DNA of 13,675 bases from Flectobacillus sp049240685. Its GTDB lineage: Bacteria > Bacteroidota > Bacteroidia > Cytophagales > Spirosomataceae. The stretch covers positions 1 to 13,675 of the forward strand of contig NZ_JBMLSD010000069.1 in the NCBI RefSeq assembly GCF_049240685.1. Reading direction: 5' to 3'. The notes beneath the pieces are model-generated. The model did not search any database. It worked only from the letters and a program-made list of their open reading frames with translations, and was not told the DNA's origin. The position numbers and the translations under genes were made by a program. Positions 6,788-13,198 of the stretch are shown one piece after another. How positions within the stretch are numbered: the first letter of the stretch is position 1; every line of letters begins with the position of its first letter.

Positions 6788-7504
6788 AATTAACGCTGAA
6801 AGGTCTTTTACTCCTATTCTTTTATAACTCGTAAATCCCTCGCCAAAGGTAACGCCAATGGCATGTCCCATCTCACGATTGCGCGCTTCTGTAAATTTCA
6901 AAAACTCTGGAGAAGACAAATAGGATTCTGGTTCTTTTGAATTTGGATCAAAAAATTGGCTTCTGAATGCACGGATGGAAGCTTCTTTTTTATCCCAATA
7001 CGCCGTAATATCTACCACAAAGTCTGGTTGAATATAACGGTCTTGAATATAATGATAGACATTTTTTGGACGCCAAGCCGTTTGTGGTGTACCGTCGTCT
7101 TCAAAGGTTTCAATCATACGCAAACCCGCTTTAAAACACGCGTCTGCCGCCAATTCAGCTCCTTTGATATGATCGGGGTGACGGTCGAAAATTGCGTTTG
7201 CCAACACGATTTCGGGCTTGTAACGACGTATCACACGGATTAACTTCATCAAATGTTCTTCGTCATTTACAAAAAAACCATCTCTAAAACCCAAATTCTC
7301 ACGAGCATGAATGCCTAATATCGCTGATGCCGCATCTGATTCAGCTTGACGGATTTCGGGCGTACCACGAGTACCCAATTCACCACGGGTAAAATCAACA
7401 ATACCCACTTTTTTGCCTTGGGCAATATGGGAACAAATCGTTCCCGCGCAACTCAACTCTGCGTCATCTGGATGCGCAGCCATCACCAAAATATCTAATT
7501 TCAT
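6785..7504 (-). CDS. bshB1: Bacillithiol biosynthesis deacetylase BshB1
   Basis: A zinc-dependent PIG-L/LmbE-family deacetylase that removes acetate from N-acetylglucosaminyl-malate, the second step of bacillithiol synthesis, in the cytoplasm. The 239-residue product begins MKLDILVMAAHPDDAELSCAG with the metal-binding AHPDD motif (His11, Asp13, Asp14). The second metal motif is in DRHPDH (108-113, with His109 and His112). The block FTRGELGTRGTPEIRQAE (38-55) and the C-terminal RNREMGHAIGVTFGEGF (208-224) are typical of BshB1 rather than other PIG-L enzymes. The bacillithiol partners bshA and bshC are not in the window. The start ATG is clear. It lies 133 bases behind the second M23 gene on the same strand; a -7-like TATATTTG at 7582-7589 suggests its own promoter. 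The stop codon lies inside a repeat. Confidence 0.94.
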   Translation of the reverse strand: MKLDILVMAAHPDDAELSCAGTICSHIAQGKKVGIVDFTRGELGTRGTPEIRQAESDAASAILGIHARENLGFRDGFFVNDEEHLMKLIRVIRRYKPEIVLANAIFDRHPDHIKGAELAADACFKAGLRMIETFEDDGTPQTAWRPKNVYHYIQDRYIQPDFVVDITAYWDKKEASIRAFRSQFFDPNSKEPESYLSSPEFLKFTEARNREMGHAIGVTFGEGFTSYKRIGVKDLSALI

Positions 7505-7581
7505 CTAATGGAATATCTATCTAATTTGTTTGAAAACTTGCAAAAGAACCCTAAATAAAAGCGTATTTTATTACTTTTGAA

Positions 7582-7589
7582 CAAATATA
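7582..7589 (-). promoter_or_regulatory. Candidate -7 promoter element for bshB1
   Basis: On the minus strand this reads TATATTTG, a perfect match to the Bacteroidota -7 consensus TAnnTTTG. Transcription would begin about 70 bases ahead of the bshB1 ATG. No TTTG or TTG stands at the expected -33 distance, so the match is partial. Confidence 0.3.
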
Positions 7590-7637
7590 TCAAATCAAAA
7601 ACTTGACATTATCCTAATAGCAACAAAATTTTTCAAA

Positions 7638-8747
7638 TTAGTTGATTCTCAATCTTCTCCCAATCTTAAGTTTAGCAGTTGTATTCATCCCGTTCAACTT
7701 GGCTAATTGTTGGATAGAAATATTGGCAAAGTTGGCAATAGAAGCCAGCGTATCTCCCTCACGAATCGTTACCCAAGTGGTAGTATGATATGCTTCCTCG
7801 TTTTCTACATTTTCATTAAATTCATTTGGTAAAATTTCACCATAAGTATCAAATACCCTTGCCGAAATCATCACGTGCTGGTCTACAGGTTTGGTATTTT
7901 TTCCTGAAAATGAAAAAACATAAGTTGGGTTAAAAGCCTTTCCTTCGTAACGAGTTTCATAATGAAGGTGCGAGCCTGTACTTCGTCCTGTATTCCCGCC
8001 TTTGCCAATAATATCTCCAGCTTTCACGTAAGTTCCTGACTCTAGTATTTTCTGCGAAAGGTGACCATAGACTGTCTCGATACCATTATAATGCCTTATA
8101 ACAAAATATTTACCATACCCTTTACTATCATATCCAGATACTCTTATAATGCCATCGAAAGTAGAATATACGGGGTCTCCTGTGGTTAAATCCAAGTCGA
8201 CACCTGCGTGTAAGCGACGCGACCGCGGACCAAAATTGGAGGTAATATCACCAGAGTTTAGGGGAGAAGACCAATGATACCCCATAGCATCGTTATACAA
8301 TTCGATGTCAACCACGCCTTCAAAGTTTTTGACATTAATACCATAAGGGTCAATATTTTTGGAAGACCAAATCGAGTAATAAGTGGCCACCATTGCCACA
8401 TCATCTGAACCATTGATTTTGACCGTTTCGATTACCTCGACTGGGCGGATATCTCCTTCATCTACCGAGGTGGTATCAAAAGCGCTTACTGTAGAATTGA
8501 TAGCACGGATAGGTTCGTATGGATTGCGTCCGCCGTCGGTAACATATTGTTGAGTAGACGTTTCGTATTCAGGTTTTAGTCGTAAAGGAGGGAGAAAATC
8601 TTCTTGTGGAGCGGGTTTAGGGATGGTTGTTACAACTTTTTTAATAATCTTGGTTTGCTTTTTATAGCGACCGCTCTCATTTTGAGCCCTTAATTGGACT
8701 TGGGATGAACCGAGCAATACCAAAGATAATATTATTACTTTTTTCAT
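7638..8747 (-). CDS. Secreted M23-family peptidoglycan endopeptidase with LysM domain (paralogue 2)
   Basis: A 369-residue exported protein that probably cuts peptide cross-links of peptidoglycan. It has a signal peptide (MKKVIILSLVLLGSSQVQLRAQ, cut near 21-22), a Pro/Lys-rich linker, then a block of about 90 residues shared with the upstream paralogue. The M23 (LytM-like) domain follows, with zinc ligands in LHAGVDLD (His180, Asp184) and GSHLHYE (His260, His262), plus YGHL (227-230). A C-terminal LysM domain (about 321-369, TWVTIREGDTLASIANFA) should bind glycan chains. All catalytic residues are present, so it is predicted active rather than a degenerate LytM regulator. The frame extends upstream to a TTG, but the ATG at 8747 is chosen because the signal peptide starts there. 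A strong palindrome upstream separates it from its paralogue, so it needs its own promoter, which I could not identify. Confidence 0.92.
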   Translation of the reverse strand: MKKVIILSLVLLGSSQVQLRAQNESGRYKKQTKIIKKVVTTIPKPAPQEDFLPPLRLKPEYETSTQQYVTDGGRNPYEPIRAINSTVSAFDTTSVDEGDIRPVEVIETVKINGSDDVAMVATYYSIWSSKNIDPYGINVKNFEGVVDIELYNDAMGYHWSSPLNSGDITSNFGPRSRRLHAGVDLDLTTGDPVYSTFDGIIRVSGYDSKGYGKYFVIRHYNGIETVYGHLSQKILESGTYVKAGDIIGKGGNTGRSTGSHLHYETRYEGKAFNPTYVFSFSGKNTKPVDQHVMISARVFDTYGEILPNEFNENVENEEAYHTTTWVTIREGDTLASIANFANISIQQLAKLNGMNTTAKLKIGRRLRIN

Positions 8748-8945
8748 AAAAATTAACTCTAGGGTCTGATTTTTCATAAATTGCTTAAGATTTTTGGCTA
8801 AACAATTCGATGCATTCAATTAGTGATATACAAGTAAAACCAGATTAAAAGCATTTTATTATTTGTTCTAAGGAAATCTTAAGGAAAAAGGAAATCGTGG
8901 CAAAATGGGGAGGAGACGAAGATCTACTCATATTTTTGTCAAACC
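8748..8945 (-). other. Leader region of the second M23 gene; no gene seen
   Basis: Together with the two hairpins and two repeats listed next, this forms a 421-base gap without a credible ORF. On the minus strand GATTTCCTT occurs twice (around 8868-8876 and 8890-8898). No convincing TAnnTTTG element was found, although the promoter of the second M23 gene should be here because a terminator lies just upstream. No riboswitch or RNA gene was recognised. Confidence 0.4.
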
Positions 8946-8981
8946 AAACCTAATTCATTCCTAATTGAATGAATTAGGTTT
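8946..8981. repeat. Perfect 15-bp hairpin beside the terminator
   Basis: AAACCTAATTCATTC (8946-8960) pairs perfectly with 8967-8981 around a 6-base loop. It stands 5 bases from the 44-base palindrome at 8986-9029. The ATTCATTC and CTAATT units resemble the TTCACTAA repeat family. It may act as a second termination or 3'-end stabilising hairpin for the first M23 transcript. Confidence 0.55.
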
Positions 8982-8985
8982 ATTC

Positions 8986-9029
8986 ATCAAAAAAGCGGTC
9001 GAAAAATATTTTTCGACCGCTTTTTTGAT
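8986..9029 (-). terminator. Bidirectional intrinsic terminator (perfect 44-base palindrome)
   Basis: The sequence is perfectly self-complementary from 8986 to 9029, with arms of 22 bases. It has an A6 tract, GCGGTCGAAAAAT, its mirror complement, then a T6 tract. On either strand the GC-rich part of the stem is followed by at least six T, the classic form of a Rho-independent terminator. It lies about 140 bases behind the first M23 gene (minus strand) and should stop its transcription before the second M23 gene. No plus-strand gene reads into it. Confidence 0.8.
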
Positions 9030-9056
9030 ACTATCATAATAGATATTACCAGCTCA

Positions 9057-9075
9057 AGATGCAATCATTGCGTCT
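9057..9075. repeat. GCAAT-c-ATTGC palindrome
   Basis: AGATGCAAT (9057-9065) faces ATTGCGTCT (9067-9075) around a single C, with one G-T pair, followed by CTACTACTAG. The core resembles GACGCAAT/ATTGCGTC intergenic palindromes that I recall from many Bacteroidota and cyanobacterial genomes. Only one copy lies in this window, so family membership is from memory. No function can be assigned. Confidence 0.4.
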
Positions 9076-9102
9076 CTACTACTAGAATACAAATTTCAAC
9101 AT

Positions 9103-9124
9103 AATCACTCATTCACTAACTCAG
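9103..9124. repeat. Half copy of the TCACT/ATTCACT repeat
   Basis: AATCACTCATTCACTAACTCAG runs in 7-base steps and shares AATCACTCATTCA with 4163-4175. It lies 45 bases behind the stop of the first M23 gene (minus strand). No inverted partner is next to it. Confidence 0.4.
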
Positions 9125-9168
9125 CATTCTATCAATTAGGAATGATGCATATTTTATTATCTTTTTGT

Positions 9169-10287
9169 CTAATGAATACGCAAACGACGACCTGCACGCA
9201 AGTTGGAGCTTAGCTTCATACCATTCATTTTGGCAAGGCGCTCTACCGAAATACCCGCACGGTTAGCAATAGAGTAAAGCGTATCACCCGAGCGAGCAAC
9301 AGTCCAAGCAGTACGACGAGTAACTATTTTGTTACCAGCATCACCATATTCATTCCCCAAGGCCAAGCCATAGGTATCGAATACACGTGCCGAAACCAAC
9401 AAATGGTCGGATACAGGCTGAGTACCTTCACCTGCAAAGTTCATCACGTAAGTTGGATTGAAGGGGTTACCTTCGTAACGAGTTTCGAAGTGCAAGTGTG
9501 AACCAGTACTACGACCAGTATTTCCACCTTTACCGATTTCGTCACCAGCCTTTACAAACATGCCTGATTCGTAACTTTTACGTGAAAGGTGACCATACAA
9601 GGTCTCAAGTCCGTTGTAATGTCTTACCACCAAGAAGTTACCATAACCACCACCATCATAACCCGATACCCTAACAATACCATCAAAAGCAGAGTAAACG
9701 GGGTCGCCTGTTTCGACATCAATGTCTACACCTGCGTGTAAACGACCCCAACGAGGGCCAAACTGAGAGGTCAATTTAGGCGCATTGGTAGGGGCACTCC
9801 AATAACGGCCTTGTTCTTTATTAAAAAGCTCAAGGTCTACAACATCATCAAAATCTTTGACATCGATTCCATAAGGGTCGATAGTATTGGTATCCCAAAT
9901 AGAAAAATAAGAAGCAACTGTTACAAAGTCGTCACTTCCTGAAGGTTTCATTTCCTCCTCTATCTCGATTACCAATGGCTCTCTTTCATCGATGGATGTC
10001 GTATCGAAAGCACTAACAGTAGCGTTAACTTCTCTTACAGGTTCAAATTTTTGATTTCCTGCCGTTGTTGTAGATTGTTTTTCTACTACCTCAAATTCAT
10101 TTCTAAATTGGAGTTTGGGCATTTCATCTAACAAATCGTCCTGTTTTTTGTCTTTTTCCTTGTAAAGTCCAGTATTGTCCTTGATTTTAATTTTAGGGTT
10201 ATTTTTAAAACTCCCTTTTTCTTGCGACCAAGCCACCATAGCTGTACATACAAAAAATGCAGTAAGAAAATTACTTCTTATATTCAT
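9169..10287 (-). CDS. Secreted M23-family peptidoglycan endopeptidase with LysM domain (paralogue 1)
   Basis: A 372-residue paralogue of the product encoded at 7638-8747, with the same order of parts. It has a signal peptide (MNIRSNFLTAFFVCTAMVAW, cut near 20-22), a charged Lys/Asp/Glu-rich linker (about 23-80), a conserved pre-catalytic block (about 88-178, with NATVSAFDTTSIDE and DPYGIDVKDF), an M23 domain with LHAGVDID (His184, Asp188), YGHL (231-234) and GSHLHFE (His264, His266), and a C-terminal LysM domain (about 326-372). It should be an active peptidoglycan endopeptidase in the periplasm or on the outer membrane side. An ATG at 10386 in frame would overlap the trxB stop by 14 bases, but it adds 33 residues without a signal sequence, so the ATG at 10287 is preferred. 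It follows trxB by 85 bases, so read-through from trxB is possible. Codon use looks somewhat more regular than in the sister gene. Confidence 0.93.
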   Translation of the reverse strand: MNIRSNFLTAFFVCTAMVAWSQEKGSFKNNPKIKIKDNTGLYKEKDKKQDDLLDEMPKLQFRNEFEVVEKQSTTTAGNQKFEPVREVNATVSAFDTTSIDEREPLVIEIEEEMKPSGSDDFVTVASYFSIWDTNTIDPYGIDVKDFDDVVDLELFNKEQGRYWSAPTNAPKLTSQFGPRWGRLHAGVDIDVETGDPVYSAFDGIVRVSGYDGGGYGNFLVVRHYNGLETLYGHLSRKSYESGMFVKAGDEIGKGGNTGRSTGSHLHFETRYEGNPFNPTYVMNFAGEGTQPVSDHLLVSARVFDTYGLALGNEYGDAGNKIVTRRTAWTVARSGDTLYSIANRAGISVERLAKMNGMKLSSNLRAGRRLRIH

Positions 10288-10307
10288 TGTATTGTAGTTA
10301 TAGTTAT

Positions 10308-10358
10308 CGAAGAATCTGAGTAGTAAACGTAAAATGAAAGGCTCTTCGCATTTACTAC
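10308..10358 (-). promoter_or_regulatory. Overlapping hairpins between trxB and the first M23 gene
   Basis: In the 85-base gap, GTAGTAAACG (10320-10329) is complementary to 10349-10358, with one G-T pair. In addition CGAAGA (10308-10313) is complementary to TCTTCG (10343-10348), which lies in the loop of the first hairpin. The two pairings interlock, so they form either alternatives or a pseudoknot. No T run follows. This could be a weak attenuator or 3'-end structure of trxB, or chance. Confidence 0.3.
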
Positions 10359-10372
10359 CCCAAATTTCATAA

Positions 10373-11311
10373 CTAATGTAATTCATTAGCAGCCAACCAA
10401 CGTTCGGCGTCCAAAGCAGCCATACAACCCGTACCTGCTGCCGTTACTGCTTGACGATAAATATTATCTTGGGCATCGCCACAAGCGAAAACTCCTTCGA
10501 TATTAGTATTTGTCGAGCCCTTAATTGTCTGGATATATCCTGCTTCGTCTAAATCTAAATAATCTTTGAAAATATCTGTATTAGGCTTGTGACCAATCGC
10601 AACAAAGAAGCCCGTTAAGGTTAGTTCTTCAGTCTCGCCAGTTTTTACATTTTTCAAACGAACTCCCGTTACACCCGATGCATCACCCAAAATCTCATCA
10701 GTTTCTGAATTCCAGTGAACTTCAATTTTTGGATTGTTCAATACACGTTTTTGCATAATCAAAGACGCACGTAGTTCTTCACGGCGAACAATCATGTGTA
10801 CTTTTGAACAGATATTAGCCAAATACGTAGCCTCTTCAGCAGCCGTGTCACCACCACCAACAATGGCTACCACTTGGTTGCGGTAGAAGAATCCATCACA
10901 AACCGCACAAGCTGATACGCCAAGACCGTTATATTTTTTTTCTGATTCCAAACCTAGCCATTTTGCCGAAGCACCCGTTGCGATAATAACCGCATCGGCT
11001 GTAAGTTCGGTACTTTCGTCAATAACCACTTTTTTAGGCGAAACTGAGAAATCTACAGAAGTAGCCATGCCAAAACGTATATCAGTACCAAAACGACGTG
11101 CTTGAGATTCTAAATCTTGCATCATTTGTGGTCCTTGGATACCTTCTGGATAGCCAGGGAAGTTTTCAACGTCATTAGTGATTGTTAGCTGACCGCCAGG
11201 TTGGTTGCCTTGATACATAACTGGTGCTAAACCTGCGCGTGATGCATAAATTGCCGCAGTGTAACCTGCTGGCCCTGAGCCTATAATAAGGCATTTGATA
11301 TGTTCTGCCAT
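10373..11311 (-). CDS. trxB: Thioredoxin-disulfide reductase
   Basis: An FAD-dependent cytoplasmic enzyme that uses NADPH to reduce thioredoxin. The 312-residue product has the low-molecular-weight TrxB layout: the FAD-binding GSGPAG (11-16), PGGQL (38-42), the redox-active CAVC (Cys135-Cys138) in SACAVCDG, the NADPH-binding GGGDTAAEE (152-160) and VRREELRAS (175-183), and the FAD-binding GVFACGDA (273-280) followed by RQAVTAAGTGCMAA. Length is typical. The ATG at 11311 is well placed, and a -7-like TATATTTG lies at 11418-11425. The downstream neighbour on the same strand is an M23 endopeptidase gene 85 bases on. Ferredoxin/flavodoxin NADP reductases can look similar, but the CxxC motif settles this as TrxB. 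Bacillithiol-related reductases (Bdr) lack this CAVC centre. Confidence 0.96.
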   Translation of the reverse strand: MAEHIKCLIIGSGPAGYTAAIYASRAGLAPVMYQGNQPGGQLTITNDVENFPGYPEGIQGPQMMQDLESQARRFGTDIRFGMATSVDFSVSPKKVVIDESTELTADAVIIATGASAKWLGLESEKKYNGLGVSACAVCDGFFYRNQVVAIVGGGDTAAEEATYLANICSKVHMIVRREELRASLIMQKRVLNNPKIEVHWNSETDEILGDASGVTGVRLKNVKTGETEELTLTGFFVAIGHKPNTDIFKDYLDLDEAGYIQTIKGSTNTNIEGVFACGDAQDNIYRQAVTAAGTGCMAALDAERWLAANELH

Positions 11312-11801
11312 TGTAATTATTAAGATATTTACTGGATTGATTTTTATTAGAAACCTCTAAAAATCAGATGATTTTGACTTATAAATTGAGGAAATGGCAT
11401 CCAGCAAGGCCTACCCTCAAATATATGTCTATAGGATAAACACATTTGAGATTACAAAAATTGCAGATTAATGCCAAAACGCCAAATTCTTTTGCGCCAA
11501 AGCCATAAGAATAGCGCTTAGCTTTCTGGTGTAAGTTGTCGGATTGGCACAAAAACAGGATAGGTATTTTTGAAAATTATCTGATTCTATATTTACCATA
11601 CCCAAATCCTTTGTTAATAGACTCCAGATAACGCTCTGATTTATTGATAAAAGACCATTTTTTTTACATATCTGTGGTATGCTTATGCAAAAAAAGTGCA
11701 AAAAATAGTCAATTTTGTAAACAGGGGCATTTAGGTAATAGGAAAACGGTTGGTAAACAAGCAAACTCACTACCAAAAAGATATCAATATTCTCAAATTT
11801 T
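11312..11801. other. 490-base divergent gap between trxB and dctA
   Basis: Both flanking genes must be driven from here. Besides the TATATTTG noted separately, the region holds two tandem TGCAAAAAA direct repeats (11686-11706), a run of nine T at 11658-11666, and no convincing promoter for dctA. A minus-strand frame from 11599 to 11468 (43 codons, starting MVNIESDNFQ) is open but unrecognised and is probably chance. No palindromic heptad repeat of the kinds seen elsewhere in the window was found here. Confidence 0.4.
11418..11425 (-). promoter_or_regulatory. Candidate -7 promoter element for trxB
   Basis: On the minus strand this reads TATATTTG, a perfect fit to TAnnTTTG. It would start a transcript about 100 bases ahead of the trxB ATG. 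A -33 TTTG at the right spacing is missing, so confidence is limited. Confidence 0.28.
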
Positions 11802-13082
11802 ATGAAAAAACTACTCACTAATTTAACATTCTGGGTGCTTACTGCCATTGCAGCGGGTATTTTGTTAGGGCATTTTGCACCAGAAATCGCATTATATAAG
11901 TTGTTTGAAAACCCTATCAAATTCAAGCTTTTGGGCAATGAAGTTAGTATTGGGAATACCTTTAGCGAATTTTTGAGTGGTATCTTCATAAGTATAGTTA
12001 AACAATTTATTAACCCCATTATTTTCTTAACCATTACCCTCGGTATCGTAAGTATGGGTGATTTGAAAAAGGTAGGAAAATTGGGAGGTAAAGCGCTTCT
12101 CTACTTCGAAATCGTTACGACCATCGCCTTATTAGTTGGAATTATTGTTGCCAATGTGATTCGTCCTGGGGATGGTGTAGTAACTGATGCTATCAAAGGG
12201 GGCGACATTTCCAAATATACCAAAGGTGCATCAGAATTTAGTTGGACTAAATTCTTTTGGGATAATAGTACTTTGCAGGTTTTGTTATTGGCGATTATCC
12301 TTGGCTCAGTATTAAATTATGTGAGCGGAAAGAATAAAATTATTGAAATCTTTCAGAAGGTATCCAAATATATTTTTACGGGCTTGCATGGAGTGATGAA
12401 ATTGGCACCAGTTGGGGCATTTGGGGGTATGGCCTTTACAATAGCGAAATACGGATTAAAAACACTGATTCCTTTGGCCAAACTTATGGTGACAGTTTAT
12501 ATCACGATGGGCGTTTTTGTATTTATTGTTCTGTTTTTTATCCTTCGTTATTATAAAGTCGACCTTTGGAAGTTTTTGAAGTATATTAAAGAGGAGCTTC
12601 TTATCGTATTAGGCACATCATCTTCCGAAGCAGGCTTGCCTTCATTGATGGAAAAATTGGAAAGAATGGGCTGCGCAAAATCAGTAGTTGGGCTGGTGGT
12701 TCCTGCTGGATATTCTTTCAACTTGGATGGTACAACGATTTATCTCTCAATGGCAACGATTTTTCTGGCTCAGGTCTTCAACGTGCATCTGAGTTTGGAA
12801 CAAATTTTTACTATTATCGGTATTTTGATGGTTACTTCCAAAGGGGCTGCAGGGGTCACAGGAAGCGGATTTATTGTACTGGCCTCGACGCTCACGGCTG
12901 TACACGTAATTCCTGTGGAAGGTTTGGCTTTGTTGCTTGGAGTTGATAGATTTATGTCTGAGGCACGAGCTATTACCAACTTTATCGGAAATGGCGTTGC
13001 CACGATTTTCTTGGCAAACAACGAGAAAGAATTTGACCATGAAAAAATGAAACAGGCATTTAATCAGGAAGGTATAGCTTGA
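11802..13082 (+). CDS. dctA: Dicarboxylate/amino acid:cation symporter, DctA-like
   Basis: An inner-membrane secondary transporter of the DAACS/GltPh family that takes up C4-dicarboxylates or acidic amino acids with protons or sodium. The 426-residue product shows hairpin-1 GTSSSEAGLP (271-280), the NxDGT region in PAGYSFNLDGTTIY (301-314), hairpin-2 SKGAAGVTGSGF (346-357) and the helix-8 motif DRFMSEARAITNFIGNG (382-398). The SEARA form is that of DctA rather than of the glutamate carriers GltP/GltPh, which have an R-T-x-x-N type there; this is why dicarboxylate is favoured. The early segment QFINPIIFLTI departs from the usual APxIF, so it may be a divergent subgroup. Start and length are normal. 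Heptad repeats begin within two bases of the stop codon. Substrate identity remains inferred. Confidence 0.9.
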   Translation: MKKLLTNLTFWVLTAIAAGILLGHFAPEIALYKLFENPIKFKLLGNEVSIGNTFSEFLSGIFISIVKQFINPIIFLTITLGIVSMGDLKKVGKLGGKALLYFEIVTTIALLVGIIVANVIRPGDGVVTDAIKGGDISKYTKGASEFSWTKFFWDNSTLQVLLLAIILGSVLNYVSGKNKIIEIFQKVSKYIFTGLHGVMKLAPVGAFGGMAFTIAKYGLKTLIPLAKLMVTVYITMGVFVFIVLFFILRYYKVDLWKFLKYIKEELLIVLGTSSSEAGLPSLMEKLERMGCAKSVVGLVVPAGYSFNLDGTTIYLSMATIFLAQVFNVHLSLEQIFTIIGILMVTSKGAAGVTGSGFIVLASTLTAVHVIPVEGLALLLGVDRFMSEARAITNFIGNGVATIFLANNEKEFDHEKMKQAFNQEGIA

Positions 13083-13083
13083 T

Positions 13084-13132
13084 AGGCAATGGGCATAAGG
13101 CAATGGGCGAGCACCACTCTTTGCCTTGTGCC
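13084..13132 (+). repeat. GGCAA/TTGCC heptad hairpin touching the dctA stop
   Basis: Four 7-base units (AGGCAAT, GGGCATA, AGGCAAT, GGGCGAG) occupy 13084-13111 and face TTGCCTTGTGCC at 13121-13132. GGCATAAGGCAA (13092-13103) pairs with 13121-13132 over 12 positions including one U-G pair, with a 17-base loop. It starts one base after the TGA of dctA (13080-13082). It belongs to the same family as 2726-2970. AAAACAC rather than T follows, so it is not a standard terminator. Confidence 0.65.
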
Positions 13133-13157
13133 TAAAACACATAAACTAAATCTAAGC

Positions 13158-13198
13158 TTTGTGCAACTGCTTAACATGGCACAAATACTTTGCTTTTT
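13158..13198 (+). terminator. Weak candidate terminator for dctA
   Basis: TTTGTGC (13158-13164) pairs perfectly with GCACAAA (13179-13185) around a 14-base loop. A T-rich stretch ending in six T follows about seven bases later. The stem is short and the T run is displaced, so this is tentative. Confidence 0.28.

Noticed and set aside
7554..7572. AATAAAA/TTTTATT stem as terminator of the second M23 gene
   Set aside because: Only seven A-T pairs, too weak, and it lies about where the bshB1 leader would be.
8748..8819. N-terminal extension of the second M23 protein
   Set aside because: It starts with TTG and would put 24 residues ahead of a good signal peptide.
10288..10386. M23 start overlapping trxB, as if translationally coupled
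   Set aside because: The ATG exists, but the added 33 residues lack conservation with the paralogue and would bury the signal peptide.
6785..11311. A dedicated redox operon of trxB and bshB1
   Set aside because: The two genes share a strand but are separated by two cell-wall hydrolase genes and a strong terminator.
11468..12034. Minus-strand frame of 188 codons across the dctA start
   Set aside because: About 230 bases are antisense to dctA and the translation is unrecognisable; only a short 43-codon part in the gap is left as a weak possibility.
12747..13142. Two minus-strand frames over the 3' half of dctA
   Set aside because: Both are shadows of the well-conserved transporter sequence; the longer one also translates the heptad repeat.
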